From: Candidatus Omnitrophota bacterium
Lineage (GTDB): Bacteria > Omnitrophota > Gorgyraeia > Gygaellales > Profunditerraquicolaceae
Direction of reading: 5' to 3'
DNA: 17,104 bases
Assembly (NCBI GenBank): GCA_018818365.1
Contig: JAHISH010000258.1
Location: 1-17,104 of the forward strand
Of this stretch, positions 6,438-14,622 are shown piece after piece. The position numbers were made by a program, and so were the translations under genes. Under the pieces are notes generated by a model. It had not been told where the DNA came from. It worked only from the letters and a program-made list of their open reading frames with translations, and did no database searches. Positions within the stretch are counted from its first letter, which is position 1. Each line of letters opens with the position of its first letter.

Positions 6438-7878
6438 AAAAGCAAAAATACCGGTAACGCAAATAATTCCTCAGGATATTGAGGTCGGAGGGATTTCCTG
6501 TAATTCTAAAACAGTCTGCCCAGGGGATCTTTTTGTGGCCATAAAGGGAGTATGCAATGATGGGAGCCGGTTTGTGAGAGAAGCGTTGCATCGCAAAGCG
6601 AAGGTGATTATTTCTGAGAATGCTATGCCAAAAGTATTTAACGAGCGCGGGGTGCTATGGGTAAGGGTAGCGGATGCGCGACACAGCCTTTCCCATCTGG
6701 CATCGGTATTTTATAAGGATCCTTCCGCCGGTCTCAAAGTCATAGGCGTTACCGGAACCAATGGCAAGACGAGCGTGACCTATCTCCTGGAATCGGTCTT
6801 AAAAAAAGCGAACCTTCCTTCAGGAGTAATCGGCACAATCAATTATCGGTTTCCCCGCTACTGTCGTACTGCCAAGAATACTACCCCAGGCCCATTGGAA
6901 CTTTTATCTCTTTTGTCAGCTATGAAAAAAGCAGGGGTGCGGTATGTCGCGATGGAGGTTTCTTCCCATGCGTTGTCCCAAAAACGAACTGAAGGGATCA
7001 CTTTTTCTTCCGCGATATTTACCAACCTTACCCAGGATCATCTGGATTATCATTTGAGACTAAAAAACTATTTCGAAGCCAAGGCACTGCTTTTTGAAGG
7101 GTTATCTTCGAAGGCCTCCGCGATGGTGAATAGCGACGATGCCTATTGCAAAAAGCTCAAGGCCATCACGAAAGCCAGGGTAGTCACGTATGGGATAAAA
7201 AGTCGCGCAGAGGTAACTGCAAAGGAAATTGTCTTGGGACGTCAGGGGACACAATTCTTATTGGTGCATCGTACCCGGAGATTTCATTTGCATACCAGAC
7301 TCATAGGTATTCATAATGTCTACAATATTCTCGCTGCAGCGGCGTGGGCGCTTCAGGAAAAAATTCCCGTTTGGTCTATACAGGAGGGAATAGCCCATTG
7401 CGGCGTAATCCCTGGACGATTAGAACCGATTCTATGCCGCCAGGGGTTTTCGGTTTTTGTCGACTATGCGCATACCGAAGATGCCCTGAAAAATGTGTTA
7501 ATGACGCTTCGTCAGCTTCCCCGAAGAAGAATTATAGTAGTCTTTGGTTGCGGAGGAGAGCGTGATTCCGTAAAGAGGCCGCGGATGGGGCGCGTGGTCT
7601 CTCGGTTATCCGATTACGCGTTCGTCACCAATGATAATCCGCGTTCGGAAGATCCGTTAAAGATCATTGCGGATATTCGTCGAGGTATGCGAGGGAAAGA
7701 GTATGAGATTATTCCCGACCGTCTTAAGGCGATAAAAAAGTCTTTGACTATTGCGCGAGGAGGAGATATTGTGTTAATTGCAGGTAAGGGGCATGAGCCC
7801 TATCAGGTTATCGGGAGTACGATGCGATTATTTGATGACCGGGAGGTAGTAAGAAAATGTTTACGGTCCAGGAATTAG
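6415..7878 (+). CDS. murE: UDP-MurNAc-L-Ala-D-Glu:meso-diaminopimelate ligase MurE
   Basis: MurE adds the third residue of the peptidoglycan stem peptide in the cytoplasm, using ATP. The 487-residue protein has the three-domain Mur ligase plan. The ATP loop is GVTGTNGKTS with Lys118, and the central-domain DHLDYH is followed by FEAKALLF with Lys223 as the expected carbamylated lysine. The C-terminal DNPRSEDP has DNPR at residues 407-410. DNPR is the meso-DAP selectivity motif; lysine-adding enzymes differ here. The ATG at 6415 overlaps the end of ftsI by 23 bp, with AGGTG at about 6400-6404 as its binding site. An in-frame ATG at 6385 would add ten residues of unlikely sequence. Confidence 0.96.
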   Translation: MKLCDLVKKAKIPVTQIIPQDIEVGGISCNSKTVCPGDLFVAIKGVCNDGSRFVREALHRKAKVIISENAMPKVFNERGVLWVRVADARHSLSHLASVFYKDPSAGLKVIGVTGTNGKTSVTYLLESVLKKANLPSGVIGTINYRFPRYCRTAKNTTPGPLELLSLLSAMKKAGVRYVAMEVSSHALSQKRTEGITFSSAIFTNLTQDHLDYHLRLKNYFEAKALLFEGLSSKASAMVNSDDAYCKKLKAITKARVVTYGIKSRAEVTAKEIVLGRQGTQFLLVHRTRRFHLHTRLIGIHNVYNILAAAAWALQEKIPVWSIQEGIAHCGVIPGRLEPILCRQGFSVFVDYAHTEDALKNVLMTLRQLPRRRIIVVFGCGGERDSVKRPRMGRVVSRLSDYAFVTNDNPRSEDPLKIIADIRRGMRGKEYEIIPDRLKAIKKSLTIARGGDIVLIAGKGHEPYQVIGSTMRLFDDREVVRKCLRSRN

Positions 7879-9218
7879 TCTCTGCGACGCAAGGTCGTCT
7901 CACCAACGGGTCACCCAAGTCCGTGGTGAAAGGTATTTCTATTGATAGCCGTACGATAAAGGCCGGTCAGGTATTTGTGGCGATCAAAGGAAGTACCTTC
8001 GAGGGGCATTTATTTATTCCTGCTGCTTTACAAAAAGGCGCATCCTGTATTATTACGCAAGCCCCCATACTTCCGAAAGAAATCGTAGCTGCTGCGTGTA
8101 TTGTGGTCAAGGATACCACCAAGGCTCTCGGCGATATTGCGCGGTTTCATCGCAAGAGATTTTCTATCCCGGTCATTGCGGTAACCGGCAGTAACGGGAA
8201 AACAACGACCAAAGAAATGCTTTCTTGGGTATTATCCAAGAAGTGGAAAGTTCTTAGAAGCGAAGGGACTCGAAATAATCATATTGGAGTTCCCATGGCG
8301 CTTCTGGGGCTGAATAGGACCCAGGAGTTGGTAATCGTTGAATTAGGGAGTAATCATTTTGGAGAAATTGGGTATCTGGCAGGCATCGCACAGCCTACGC
8401 TGGGGATAATTACCGGGATTGGGTCTTCGCATCTTGAATTCTTGGGTGATCTGACGGGAGTATCCCGTGAAAAATTATCCTTGATTGAGAAACTTATCTC
8501 TCCTTCGGTTGCGGTACTGAATGCGGACGACCCTCTGCTGCGCAAGGCGATGGTAAAGAAACGCGGCGCAAATATTTCCGTTAGTTTCGGGATTACCCAT
8601 CCCGCTGACTTCTCGGCAGGAGATATCCGCTTTGTAAACGGAGCCTGGAGATTTAAGGTCAATAAGAGACACTATTGCCGGCTTGATACCTTAGGGCAGT
8701 TCAATATATTTAATGCGCTTGCGACAATTGCCGTCGCCCGTATCTTAGGGATGGGATATAAGGAGATTAGCGCAAGGCTGGCGAAATTTTCTTTCCCCGC
8801 GCGCAGGCTGAAGATGGTGCGTATGCACAAAGTACGCTTCATCGATGATACCTATAATTCTAATCCGTCTTCTGTGCACCACGCCTTAGAGGCACTTGCA
8901 AGAACGCGCGTCAAGGGAAGAAGGATTTTTGTAATGGGCGATATGCTGGAGTTGGGTGCACAGACCAACGCCCTGCACCGGCAAATGGGTGATCGCATTG
9001 CCCGTATTTGCGATGAGGTGATTACGGTCGGGGAATTTTCGCGCTTGAGCGTTGAGGGTATTCTTCCGTCTGATTCGCCGCTTAAAAATGTTTTCTGCTG
9101 CGCAAACTCTGCCGAGGCCAAGGATATTCTGTTTACCAAGATTATCCCGAAAGAAGATGATCTGGTTTTGGTGAAAGGGTCCCGGGGTATGCGCATGGAA
9201 GAGATTTTCTCGATATAA
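7857..9218 (+). CDS. murF: UDP-MurNAc-tripeptide:D-Ala-D-Ala ligase MurF
   Basis: MurF attaches the D-Ala-D-Ala dipeptide to complete UDP-MurNAc-pentapeptide. The 453-residue protein has the ATP loop VTGSNGKTTTKEML with Lys115, then NNHIGVP and ELGSNHFGEI. Further on are DDTYNSNPSSVHHAL, GDMLELG and VKGSRGMRMEEI, in the family order. The length is typical. The start is well supported by GGGAGG at 7841-7846, ten bases before the ATG. The gene overlaps the end of murE by 22 bp and stops directly before mraY. Its dipeptide substrate would come from the Ddl encoded at the end of the window. Confidence 0.96.
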   Translation: MFTVQELVSATQGRLTNGSPKSVVKGISIDSRTIKAGQVFVAIKGSTFEGHLFIPAALQKGASCIITQAPILPKEIVAAACIVVKDTTKALGDIARFHRKRFSIPVIAVTGSNGKTTTKEMLSWVLSKKWKVLRSEGTRNNHIGVPMALLGLNRTQELVIVELGSNHFGEIGYLAGIAQPTLGIITGIGSSHLEFLGDLTGVSREKLSLIEKLISPSVAVLNADDPLLRKAMVKKRGANISVSFGITHPADFSAGDIRFVNGAWRFKVNKRHYCRLDTLGQFNIFNALATIAVARILGMGYKEISARLAKFSFPARRLKMVRMHKVRFIDDTYNSNPSSVHHALEALARTRVKGRRIFVMGDMLELGAQTNALHRQMGDRIARICDEVITVGEFSRLSVEGILPSDSPLKNVFCCANSAEAKDILFTKIIPKEDDLVLVKGSRGMRMEEIFSI

Positions 9219-10304
9219 ATGCTGTATCACATCCTTTATCCTCTTCATTCGGCACTTTCATTCTTAAACCTTTTCAGGTATATTACGTTCCGCGCGGCGA
9301 TGGCGGCGATCACCGCGTTTGTGGTGAGCCTGGTTTTAGGTCCTCTCGTGATCCGTATTCTAAAACGTTTAAAAGTAGGCGAACACATCAAAAAGGGAGA
9401 TAGCCTCAGGCTCGACGACTTACATCGCAGTAAACAAAACACCCCCACGATGGGGGGGGTATTGATCCTCTTTTCGATATTTCTTTCCACCTTTCTCTGG
9501 GCCGATGTTTTCAATCGTCATATCCAGGTGGTTGTCTTTGTGATGTTTTGGTTAGGCATAACCGGATTTCTTGACGACTATCTGAAGCTTAAACGAAAAT
9601 CAAAAGGGTTGGCGGCGTCGACGAAGTTTATGAGTCAGGCCGTCTTAGGGCTTCTTCTGGGGATCTTCCTTCTTATCGTGAATAAGTATAATGTGGGGTT
9701 GGACCTTCCGTTCTTAAAGGATACCGTTTTTGACCTCGACGGATTTTATGTCCTTTTTGTCATTCTGGTGATCGCGGGTACTGCGAACGCGGTGAATCTG
9801 ACCGATGGGCTTGATGGTTTAGCCATCGGCAGTGTCGTTATGGTGGCGTTGGCGTTTGGCGTATTAAGTTACGTCTCCGGGAATGTCAAGTTAAGCGAGT
9901 ACCTGTTAGTTCCGTATATTCCAGGTACCGGTGAATTAACCGTGTTTTGCGCAGCGCTTTTTGGTGCAGGGTTGGGCTTTTTATGGTTTAATTGTTATCC
10001 CGCTTCTATCTTTATGGGTGATGTTGGTTCCCTGGCTTTGGGTGGGGTGCTGGGGACCGTCGCACTATTAATCAGAAAAGAGCTCCTTTTAGTCATTGTG
10101 GGTGGGATATTTGTGATGGAAGCACTCTCCGTAATTCTGCAGGTTCTTTCTTTCCGTTTCTTTAAACGAAGGATCTTCAAGATCGCCCCCATTCATCACC
10201 ATTTCCAGTTTCTTAATTGGCCTGAGAACAAAGTGATTGTCAGGTTTTGGATTGTGGCCGGCCTCTTGGCGATGTTTACTATCGTGACCCTCAAAATCCG
10301 TTAG
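9219..10304 (+). CDS. mraY: Phospho-MurNAc-pentapeptide translocase MraY
   Basis: MraY transfers phospho-MurNAc-pentapeptide onto undecaprenyl phosphate to make lipid I at the inner face of the cytoplasmic membrane. The 361-residue protein is highly hydrophobic, consistent with the family's ten membrane helices. Catalytic and metal-binding motifs are intact: TPTMGGVLIL, DDY with Asp119 and Asp120, NLTDGLDGLA with Asp196 and Asp199, FMGDVGSLALGG with Asp268, and PIHHHFQ with His326-328. The ATG abuts the murF stop (TAA then ATG), so the two are probably coupled. A run of eight G residues at 9452-9459 encodes part of MGGV and is a spot where sequencing or replication slippage is more likely. 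Confidence 0.97.
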   Translation: MLYHILYPLHSALSFLNLFRYITFRAAMAAITAFVVSLVLGPLVIRILKRLKVGEHIKKGDSLRLDDLHRSKQNTPTMGGVLILFSIFLSTFLWADVFNRHIQVVVFVMFWLGITGFLDDYLKLKRKSKGLAASTKFMSQAVLGLLLGIFLLIVNKYNVGLDLPFLKDTVFDLDGFYVLFVILVIAGTANAVNLTDGLDGLAIGSVVMVALAFGVLSYVSGNVKLSEYLLVPYIPGTGELTVFCAALFGAGLGFLWFNCYPASIFMGDVGSLALGGVLGTVALLIRKELLLVIVGGIFVMEALSVILQVLSFRFFKRRIFKIAPIHHHFQFLNWPENKVIVRFWIVAGLLAMFTIVTLKIR

Positions 10305-10340
10305 GCTCGGGAGTCTTTGCAAAGCGGGGGTGTGTTATTT

Positions 10341-11609
10341 ATGCGTAACGCCGAAATATTCAAGAATAAAAGAATCGTGGTTATCGGTTTGGCGCGCAGC
10401 GGCTTTTCCTGTGCGCGGCTATTGCGTTCTTTAGGCGCGCAGGTTAAGGTTTCCGACTATCGGGATTGTCAAGCGACACGTTCTTTGGCCGAAAAGCTCA
10501 ACTTGAGGAGCCACTCTATAGAACTGGGGAATCATACCAAAGGATTCCTTGAAGGAAGTGAAGTGGTGGTGGTCTCCCCGGGGGTCGCCCCCCAGGCTCC
10601 TTCGGTGAAGTGGGCGGAAGAATTAGGTATCCCTGTCGTCAGTGAAATCGAAATTGCCTGGAGGCTTTGCCCGGGAAAGATCATCGCCGTGACCGGATCA
10701 AACGGAAAGACGACCGTGACTACCTTGATCGGTAAGATTATCGAAGCCGCACACCGCACGGTGCATGTCTGCGGGAATATCGGGAATCCTTTTTCGGGAG
10801 AGGTGGAAAAGATTAATCCGGAGGATTTTGTTTCTCTTGAGGTGAGTTCCTTCCAACTGGAGAAAATACAACAGTTTAAGCCGGAGATTGCCTTGATCCT
10901 TAATTTTAACCGCAATCATCTGGATCGGCATAAAGATATGAAGGAATACCTTGATGCGAAAAAGCGTATTTTTATAAATCAGGGCCAGGATGATTTTCTC
11001 ATTCTTAACCGCGCCAGCCCGGAATTGCAGGAGTGCGTGCGCCACGCAAAGTCTCGGGTGATATTCTTTCGCGCTGCGGAAGGTTTGAATCCGAATCAGG
11101 CGGCGGCCTGGGAGGTAGGCAAGCTCCTTGGAATAGACGGCGCGTGTATGCGCGAGGTCTTTAATGAATTTAAAGGGTTGCCCCATCGTATGGAAGAAGT
11201 GGCGGTGGTCGGCCAGAAACAATTTATTAATGATTCAAAAAGCACTACTGCGGAATCTACGCGTTGGGCATTAGAGAATAGCGCGCGCCCCGTGGTGCTT
11301 ATCGCCGGAGGCAAGGATAAAGGGGTAGATTATGGGGTGATCAGGGAGGTGGCACATCAAAAGGTCCGAAAAGCGATACTGATCGGGGAGGCAAAAGCAA
11401 AGATTAGAGAGGTCCTTGCGGGTGTCGTCGAACTGGCTGATGCGGCGACCTTAGAAGAGGCGGTGCAAGAAGGATTCCGTAGTGCCTTGCCTGGGGATTG
11501 CGTGCTTCTTTCTCCTATGTGCTCAAGCTTCGATATGTTTCTGGACTATGAAGACAGGGGAGCGCATTTTAAAAGTGCCGTCTTGGCATTAAAAGAAAAT
11601 TACCAATAG
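10341..11609 (+). CDS. murD: UDP-MurNAc-L-Ala:D-glutamate ligase MurD
   Basis: MurD adds D-Glu as the second residue of the stem peptide. The 422-residue protein begins with a Rossmann-like segment (VVIGLARSGFSCARLL) that binds the UDP substrate. The ATP loop VTGSNGKTTVTTLIG follows, with Lys123. Then come NRNHLDRHKDM, DAKKRIF with Lys207 as the likely carbamylated lysine, NDSKSTTAEST, and the C-terminal LSPMCSSFDMF and DRGAHFKSAV. The ATG at 10341 is preceded by a GGGGG tract about ten bases upstream. An in-frame TTG at 10317 would extend the N terminus without improving the match. It starts 36 bp after mraY. Confidence 0.95.
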   Translation: MRNAEIFKNKRIVVIGLARSGFSCARLLRSLGAQVKVSDYRDCQATRSLAEKLNLRSHSIELGNHTKGFLEGSEVVVVSPGVAPQAPSVKWAEELGIPVVSEIEIAWRLCPGKIIAVTGSNGKTTVTTLIGKIIEAAHRTVHVCGNIGNPFSGEVEKINPEDFVSLEVSSFQLEKIQQFKPEIALILNFNRNHLDRHKDMKEYLDAKKRIFINQGQDDFLILNRASPELQECVRHAKSRVIFFRAAEGLNPNQAAAWEVGKLLGIDGACMREVFNEFKGLPHRMEEVAVVGQKQFINDSKSTTAESTRWALENSARPVVLIAGGKDKGVDYGVIREVAHQKVRKAILIGEAKAKIREVLAGVVELADAATLEEAVQEGFRSALPGDCVLLSPMCSSFDMFLDYEDRGAHFKSAVLALKENYQ

Positions 11610-11621
11610 GGTTTTTATAGT

Positions 11622-12716
11622 ATGGTACGCACGATACGCATAAATTTACTAGCCGTGACGCTCATCCTTATTTGTATCGGCACGGTGATGATCTACAGTA
11701 CTTCCAGTATTTATTCCTGGGAACGCTATGGTGATGGCTTTTTTTTCCTCAAAAGGCATGTGAGTTTTGTGTTGATTGGCTCCGTGTTTACTTTTTTTAT
11801 TATGCTTCTTGATTATCGGAAGCTGCAGCGGTACGCCAAACCCCTATTGGTGGTTTCTTTTGTATTGCTTCTTTTAGTATTGGTGCCGGGAATCGGCAGG
11901 GAAGTTTCAGGCGCGCGGCGTTGGTTTAGATCCAGATATTTTAGCTTTCAGCCTTCGGAATTTGCGAATCTTGCGGTTATTATCTATGCCGCCGATTTTA
12001 TTGCCCGTAAAAAAGCACTTATCCGTGATTTCTTTCGGGGATTTCTTCCCCCCCTGTGCGTGTTGGCAGTAACCGCGCTGCTTATACTCCTTCAGCCGGA
12101 TTTAGGGACGACATTGGCTCTGGGGATTGTGGTCTGTGTAATGCTTTTTATCGCCGGGGTTCGTTTCTCATACCTGATCTCGCTTTTGTTATCCAGTATC
12201 CCCGTACTGTACCTTTTGATATTCCGTGTCCCGTATCGCAGGATGCGTATTTTGGCCTTCTTGAATCCTTGGATTGATCCGAAGGGCAGTGGCTTCCAGA
12301 TTATTCAGTCTCAGATTGCGTTGGGGTCCGGAGGATTCTTTGGGGTGGGGCTAGGGCATTCCAAACAAAAATTATTTTACCTGCCCGCCGCACATACGGA
12401 TTTTATCTTCTCAATTATTGGCGAGGAGCTGGGGCTTCTGGGGACGATTGGCATCATTATCTTATTTATGGTTCTGGTGTATCAAGGATTGAAGATTATG
12501 AAACATACCCCTGATACATTCGGTTATTTCTTGGCCGCGGGTCTGCTTCTTATGATTGTCTTTAAAGCGGCTATCAATATCGGAGTCTCCTGCGGGGTCT
12601 TTCCTACGAAAGGGCTGCCGCTTCCTTTTATCAGCTATGGAGGTTCGTCGTTTATCTTTGATATGATCAGCGTGGGGATTCTGATGAATATCGCGCGTAC
12701 CGGAGAATATCCTTAA
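11622..12716 (+). CDS. ftsW: Septal peptidoglycan glycosyltransferase FtsW (SEDS family)
   Basis: FtsW polymerises lipid II into glycan strands at the division site, paired with FtsI. The 364-residue protein is strongly hydrophobic with about ten membrane segments. It carries SEDS signatures: VSGARRWF, FQPSEFANLAVII, LLQPDLGTTLAL, GSGFQIIQSQIALGSGG, and the HTDFIFSIIGEELG loop with the conserved Asp260. PFISYGGSSFIFDM lies near the end. RodA and SpoVE share these motifs; the dcw location argues for FtsW. It starts 12 bp after murD, with AGGG about eleven bases before the ATG. Confidence 0.94.
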   Translation: MVRTIRINLLAVTLILICIGTVMIYSTSSIYSWERYGDGFFFLKRHVSFVLIGSVFTFFIMLLDYRKLQRYAKPLLVVSFVLLLLVLVPGIGREVSGARRWFRSRYFSFQPSEFANLAVIIYAADFIARKKALIRDFFRGFLPPLCVLAVTALLILLQPDLGTTLALGIVVCVMLFIAGVRFSYLISLLLSSIPVLYLLIFRVPYRRMRILAFLNPWIDPKGSGFQIIQSQIALGSGGFFGVGLGHSKQKLFYLPAAHTDFIFSIIGEELGLLGTIGIIILFMVLVYQGLKIMKHTPDTFGYFLAAGLLLMIVFKAAINIGVSCGVFPTKGLPLPFISYGGSSFIFDMISVGILMNIARTGEYP

Positions 12717-12729
12717 AGAGTCGAAGTCG

Positions 12730-13830
12730 ATGAGAATACTTGTTACAGCAGGAGCAAGCGGCGGCCATATTTTTCCTGCGTGGGGATTTTTTCAGGCTTT
12801 TAAAATAAAATATCCTCGCGCAGATTTTTGTTTTGTCCTTTCCCGAAGAAGCGCACACCAGGCATTCCTGCCGCAAGGAGTATGTATCCGGTATATCTGG
12901 GTGACCCCCTTCTTCTTTAAGAGGCCGCGGGAGTGGGTGCGTTTTTTCTGGAACATCTTGAAGTCAGTATTTGAAACTTTTTTTATTATTATAGAGTATC
13001 GGCCTGATATGGTCGTGGGCTTCGGCGGTATCGAGTCCGTGTTTCCCGTGCTCTTGGGGTGGTTTTTCCGCATTCCCACTCTTATTCACGAGCAGAATGT
13101 CGTCCCGGGGAAGGCAAATAAGCTTCTTAGCTATTGTGTCGATAAAATCGCCGTTTCTTTTGAAGAGACGAAGGGGGAGTTTTTGAAGAATATCGAGAAG
13201 GTAGTCGTAAGCGGAAATCCCTTGCGCCAGGAATTCCAAGAGTCTATCCCAGAGCAAAAGGCACTATCTTTCTTCGGGTTTTCCCCTGATTACCTTACGA
13301 TTCTGGTGGTGGGAGGAAGTCAAGGCAGCCAGACCATTAATCACAGTTTCATAAGAAGCCTTTCCCTCGTAGAGTGTCTTGATACGCTTCAGGTTATTCA
13401 TATTTCTGGAGAACGTGATCTTATATCTGTCCAACAGCAGTACGACCGCCTACCTTGTCGTGCAAAAGTATATGCATTTTTGCCTCAGATGCACTATGCC
13501 TATCGCTGTGCTGATTTTGTGGTAGCACGGGCAGGGGCTACTACGATTGCGGAGCTAAGTTTCTTCAAGGTGCCCGCGCTACTGGTTCCTTACCCCTATG
13601 CCTCCATGCATCAATTGTGCAATGCGCAGGTTCTCGCAAAAAGAAATGCGGCTCTTGTGATCTCCGATAATGATATGCAACAGGGTAAAATCGGAGAAAT
13701 CCTTCGGTCTCTTATCACGCAGCCGAAGAAGCTCGAAGCCATGCGCGCAGGTTTTGGCGACTTCTCTATGGGCTCCTCGGGAAGTGAGTTGGTAAAAGAA
13801 GCCCGCGTGCTCTTAGATGCAGGTGTATAG
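12730..13830 (+). CDS. murG: Lipid II synthase MurG (GlcNAc transferase)
   Basis: MurG transfers GlcNAc from UDP-GlcNAc onto lipid I at the cytoplasmic membrane face, producing lipid II. The 366-residue protein has the GT-B layout. The N-terminal GASGGHIFPAW includes the expected base His13. GFGGIESVFP, IHEQNVVPGKANK and SGNPLRQEF follow, and the C-terminal UDP-GlcNAc domain has VVGGSQGSQTINHSF and ARAGATTIAELSFFKVPALLVP. Some positions differ from common MurG sequences: GASGG for GGTGG, GGIES for GGYxS, and YASMHQ where an acidic residue usually precedes HQ. None removes a core motif, so I read it as a divergent but complete MurG. It starts 13 bp after ftsW. Confidence 0.93.
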   Translation: MRILVTAGASGGHIFPAWGFFQAFKIKYPRADFCFVLSRRSAHQAFLPQGVCIRYIWVTPFFFKRPREWVRFFWNILKSVFETFFIIIEYRPDMVVGFGGIESVFPVLLGWFFRIPTLIHEQNVVPGKANKLLSYCVDKIAVSFEETKGEFLKNIEKVVVSGNPLRQEFQESIPEQKALSFFGFSPDYLTILVVGGSQGSQTINHSFIRSLSLVECLDTLQVIHISGERDLISVQQQYDRLPCRAKVYAFLPQMHYAYRCADFVVARAGATTIAELSFFKVPALLVPYPYASMHQLCNAQVLAKRNAALVISDNDMQQGKIGEILRSLITQPKKLEAMRAGFGDFSMGSSGSELVKEARVLLDAGV

Positions 13831-13836
13831 TCATAT

Positions 13837-14622
13837 ATGAGATTCTCCTTTTATGTGTGTATCGGGCTGGCGGGGATTCTGTTTTCTGCGGTTGCGTGTG
13901 CGCAGGAAGATTCCTGGCAGTCCCATAAAAGTACGCACTTCGTCATCCTCTATCGCCATGCCCCGGAGCAATTCATAAAACAACTTGTCGATAGTGCGGA
14001 GGATTATTATAATAGAATAGCCGATGACCTGGGGTTTACCCGTTTTAATTTCTGGTTGTGGGACAATCGCGCGAAGATTTATATTTACGATAACGCGCAG
14101 GAATACAAGGCGCATTCCGGCCAACCCGCGTGGTCTGCCGGATACGCCCGTATCCGCCAGAAAGCAATCTATACGTTTGTAAGCGCGCAGGGATTCTTCG
14201 ATACTATTTTACCCCATGAGATGGGGCATATTATTTTCAGGGAGTTCGTGGGGTTTTACAATAGGGCGGTCCCTTTATGGCTTGATGAAGCGGTGGCATC
14301 GTATCAGCAGAAGTCCCGTTATCTTCTTGATGCAGATGTTAAGGTTAAGAATGCGCTTCGCCAGGGGAATTTTCTTAGTTTGAGTTCTTTGCAATCAATG
14401 ATGCCTAAGGATGAGGCGCATTCGACGGTAGAGCTTTTTTACGCCGAGAGTTTTAGTCTCCTGCAGTTCTTGATGAAGGAGTTCGGCAAAGATTCTTTTG
14501 TGCTCTTCTGCCAGAATTTGAGGGATAAAAAAGATTTGGACAGGGCGCTGGCATCAGCGTATCCGTATAGTAACCTCGCCGCATTAGAAGAAGCATGGAA
14601 AACATATCTGCGCACACGATAG
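13837..14622 (+). CDS. Exported peptidase-MA-like zinc metallopeptidase embedded in the dcw cluster
   Basis: This 261-residue protein has an N-terminal export signal. A hydrophobic core at residues 9-20 is followed by AVACAQED, cleavable after Ala22, or before Cys21 if it is a lipoprotein. The mature part contains HEMGH at residues 127-131 and a downstream WLDEAVASY with Glu151, nineteen residues after the second His. That is the gluzincin pattern (HExxH and a third Glu ligand), and with the surrounding sequence it resembles the peptidase MA-like family. It should therefore act outside the cytoplasmic membrane. Its substrate is unknown; envelope proteins or peptidoglycan-linked factors are only guesses. 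It begins six bases after murG and overlaps murC by 28 bp, so it is co-expressed with lipid II synthesis. I know of no standard dcw gene of this type. Confidence 0.82.
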   Translation: MRFSFYVCIGLAGILFSAVACAQEDSWQSHKSTHFVILYRHAPEQFIKQLVDSAEDYYNRIADDLGFTRFNFWLWDNRAKIYIYDNAQEYKAHSGQPAWSAGYARIRQKAIYTFVSAQGFFDTILPHEMGHIIFREFVGFYNRAVPLWLDEAVASYQQKSRYLLDADVKVKNALRQGNFLSLSSLQSMMPKDEAHSTVELFYAESFSLLQFLMKEFGKDSFVLFCQNLRDKKDLDRALASAYPYSNLAALEEAWKTYLRTR

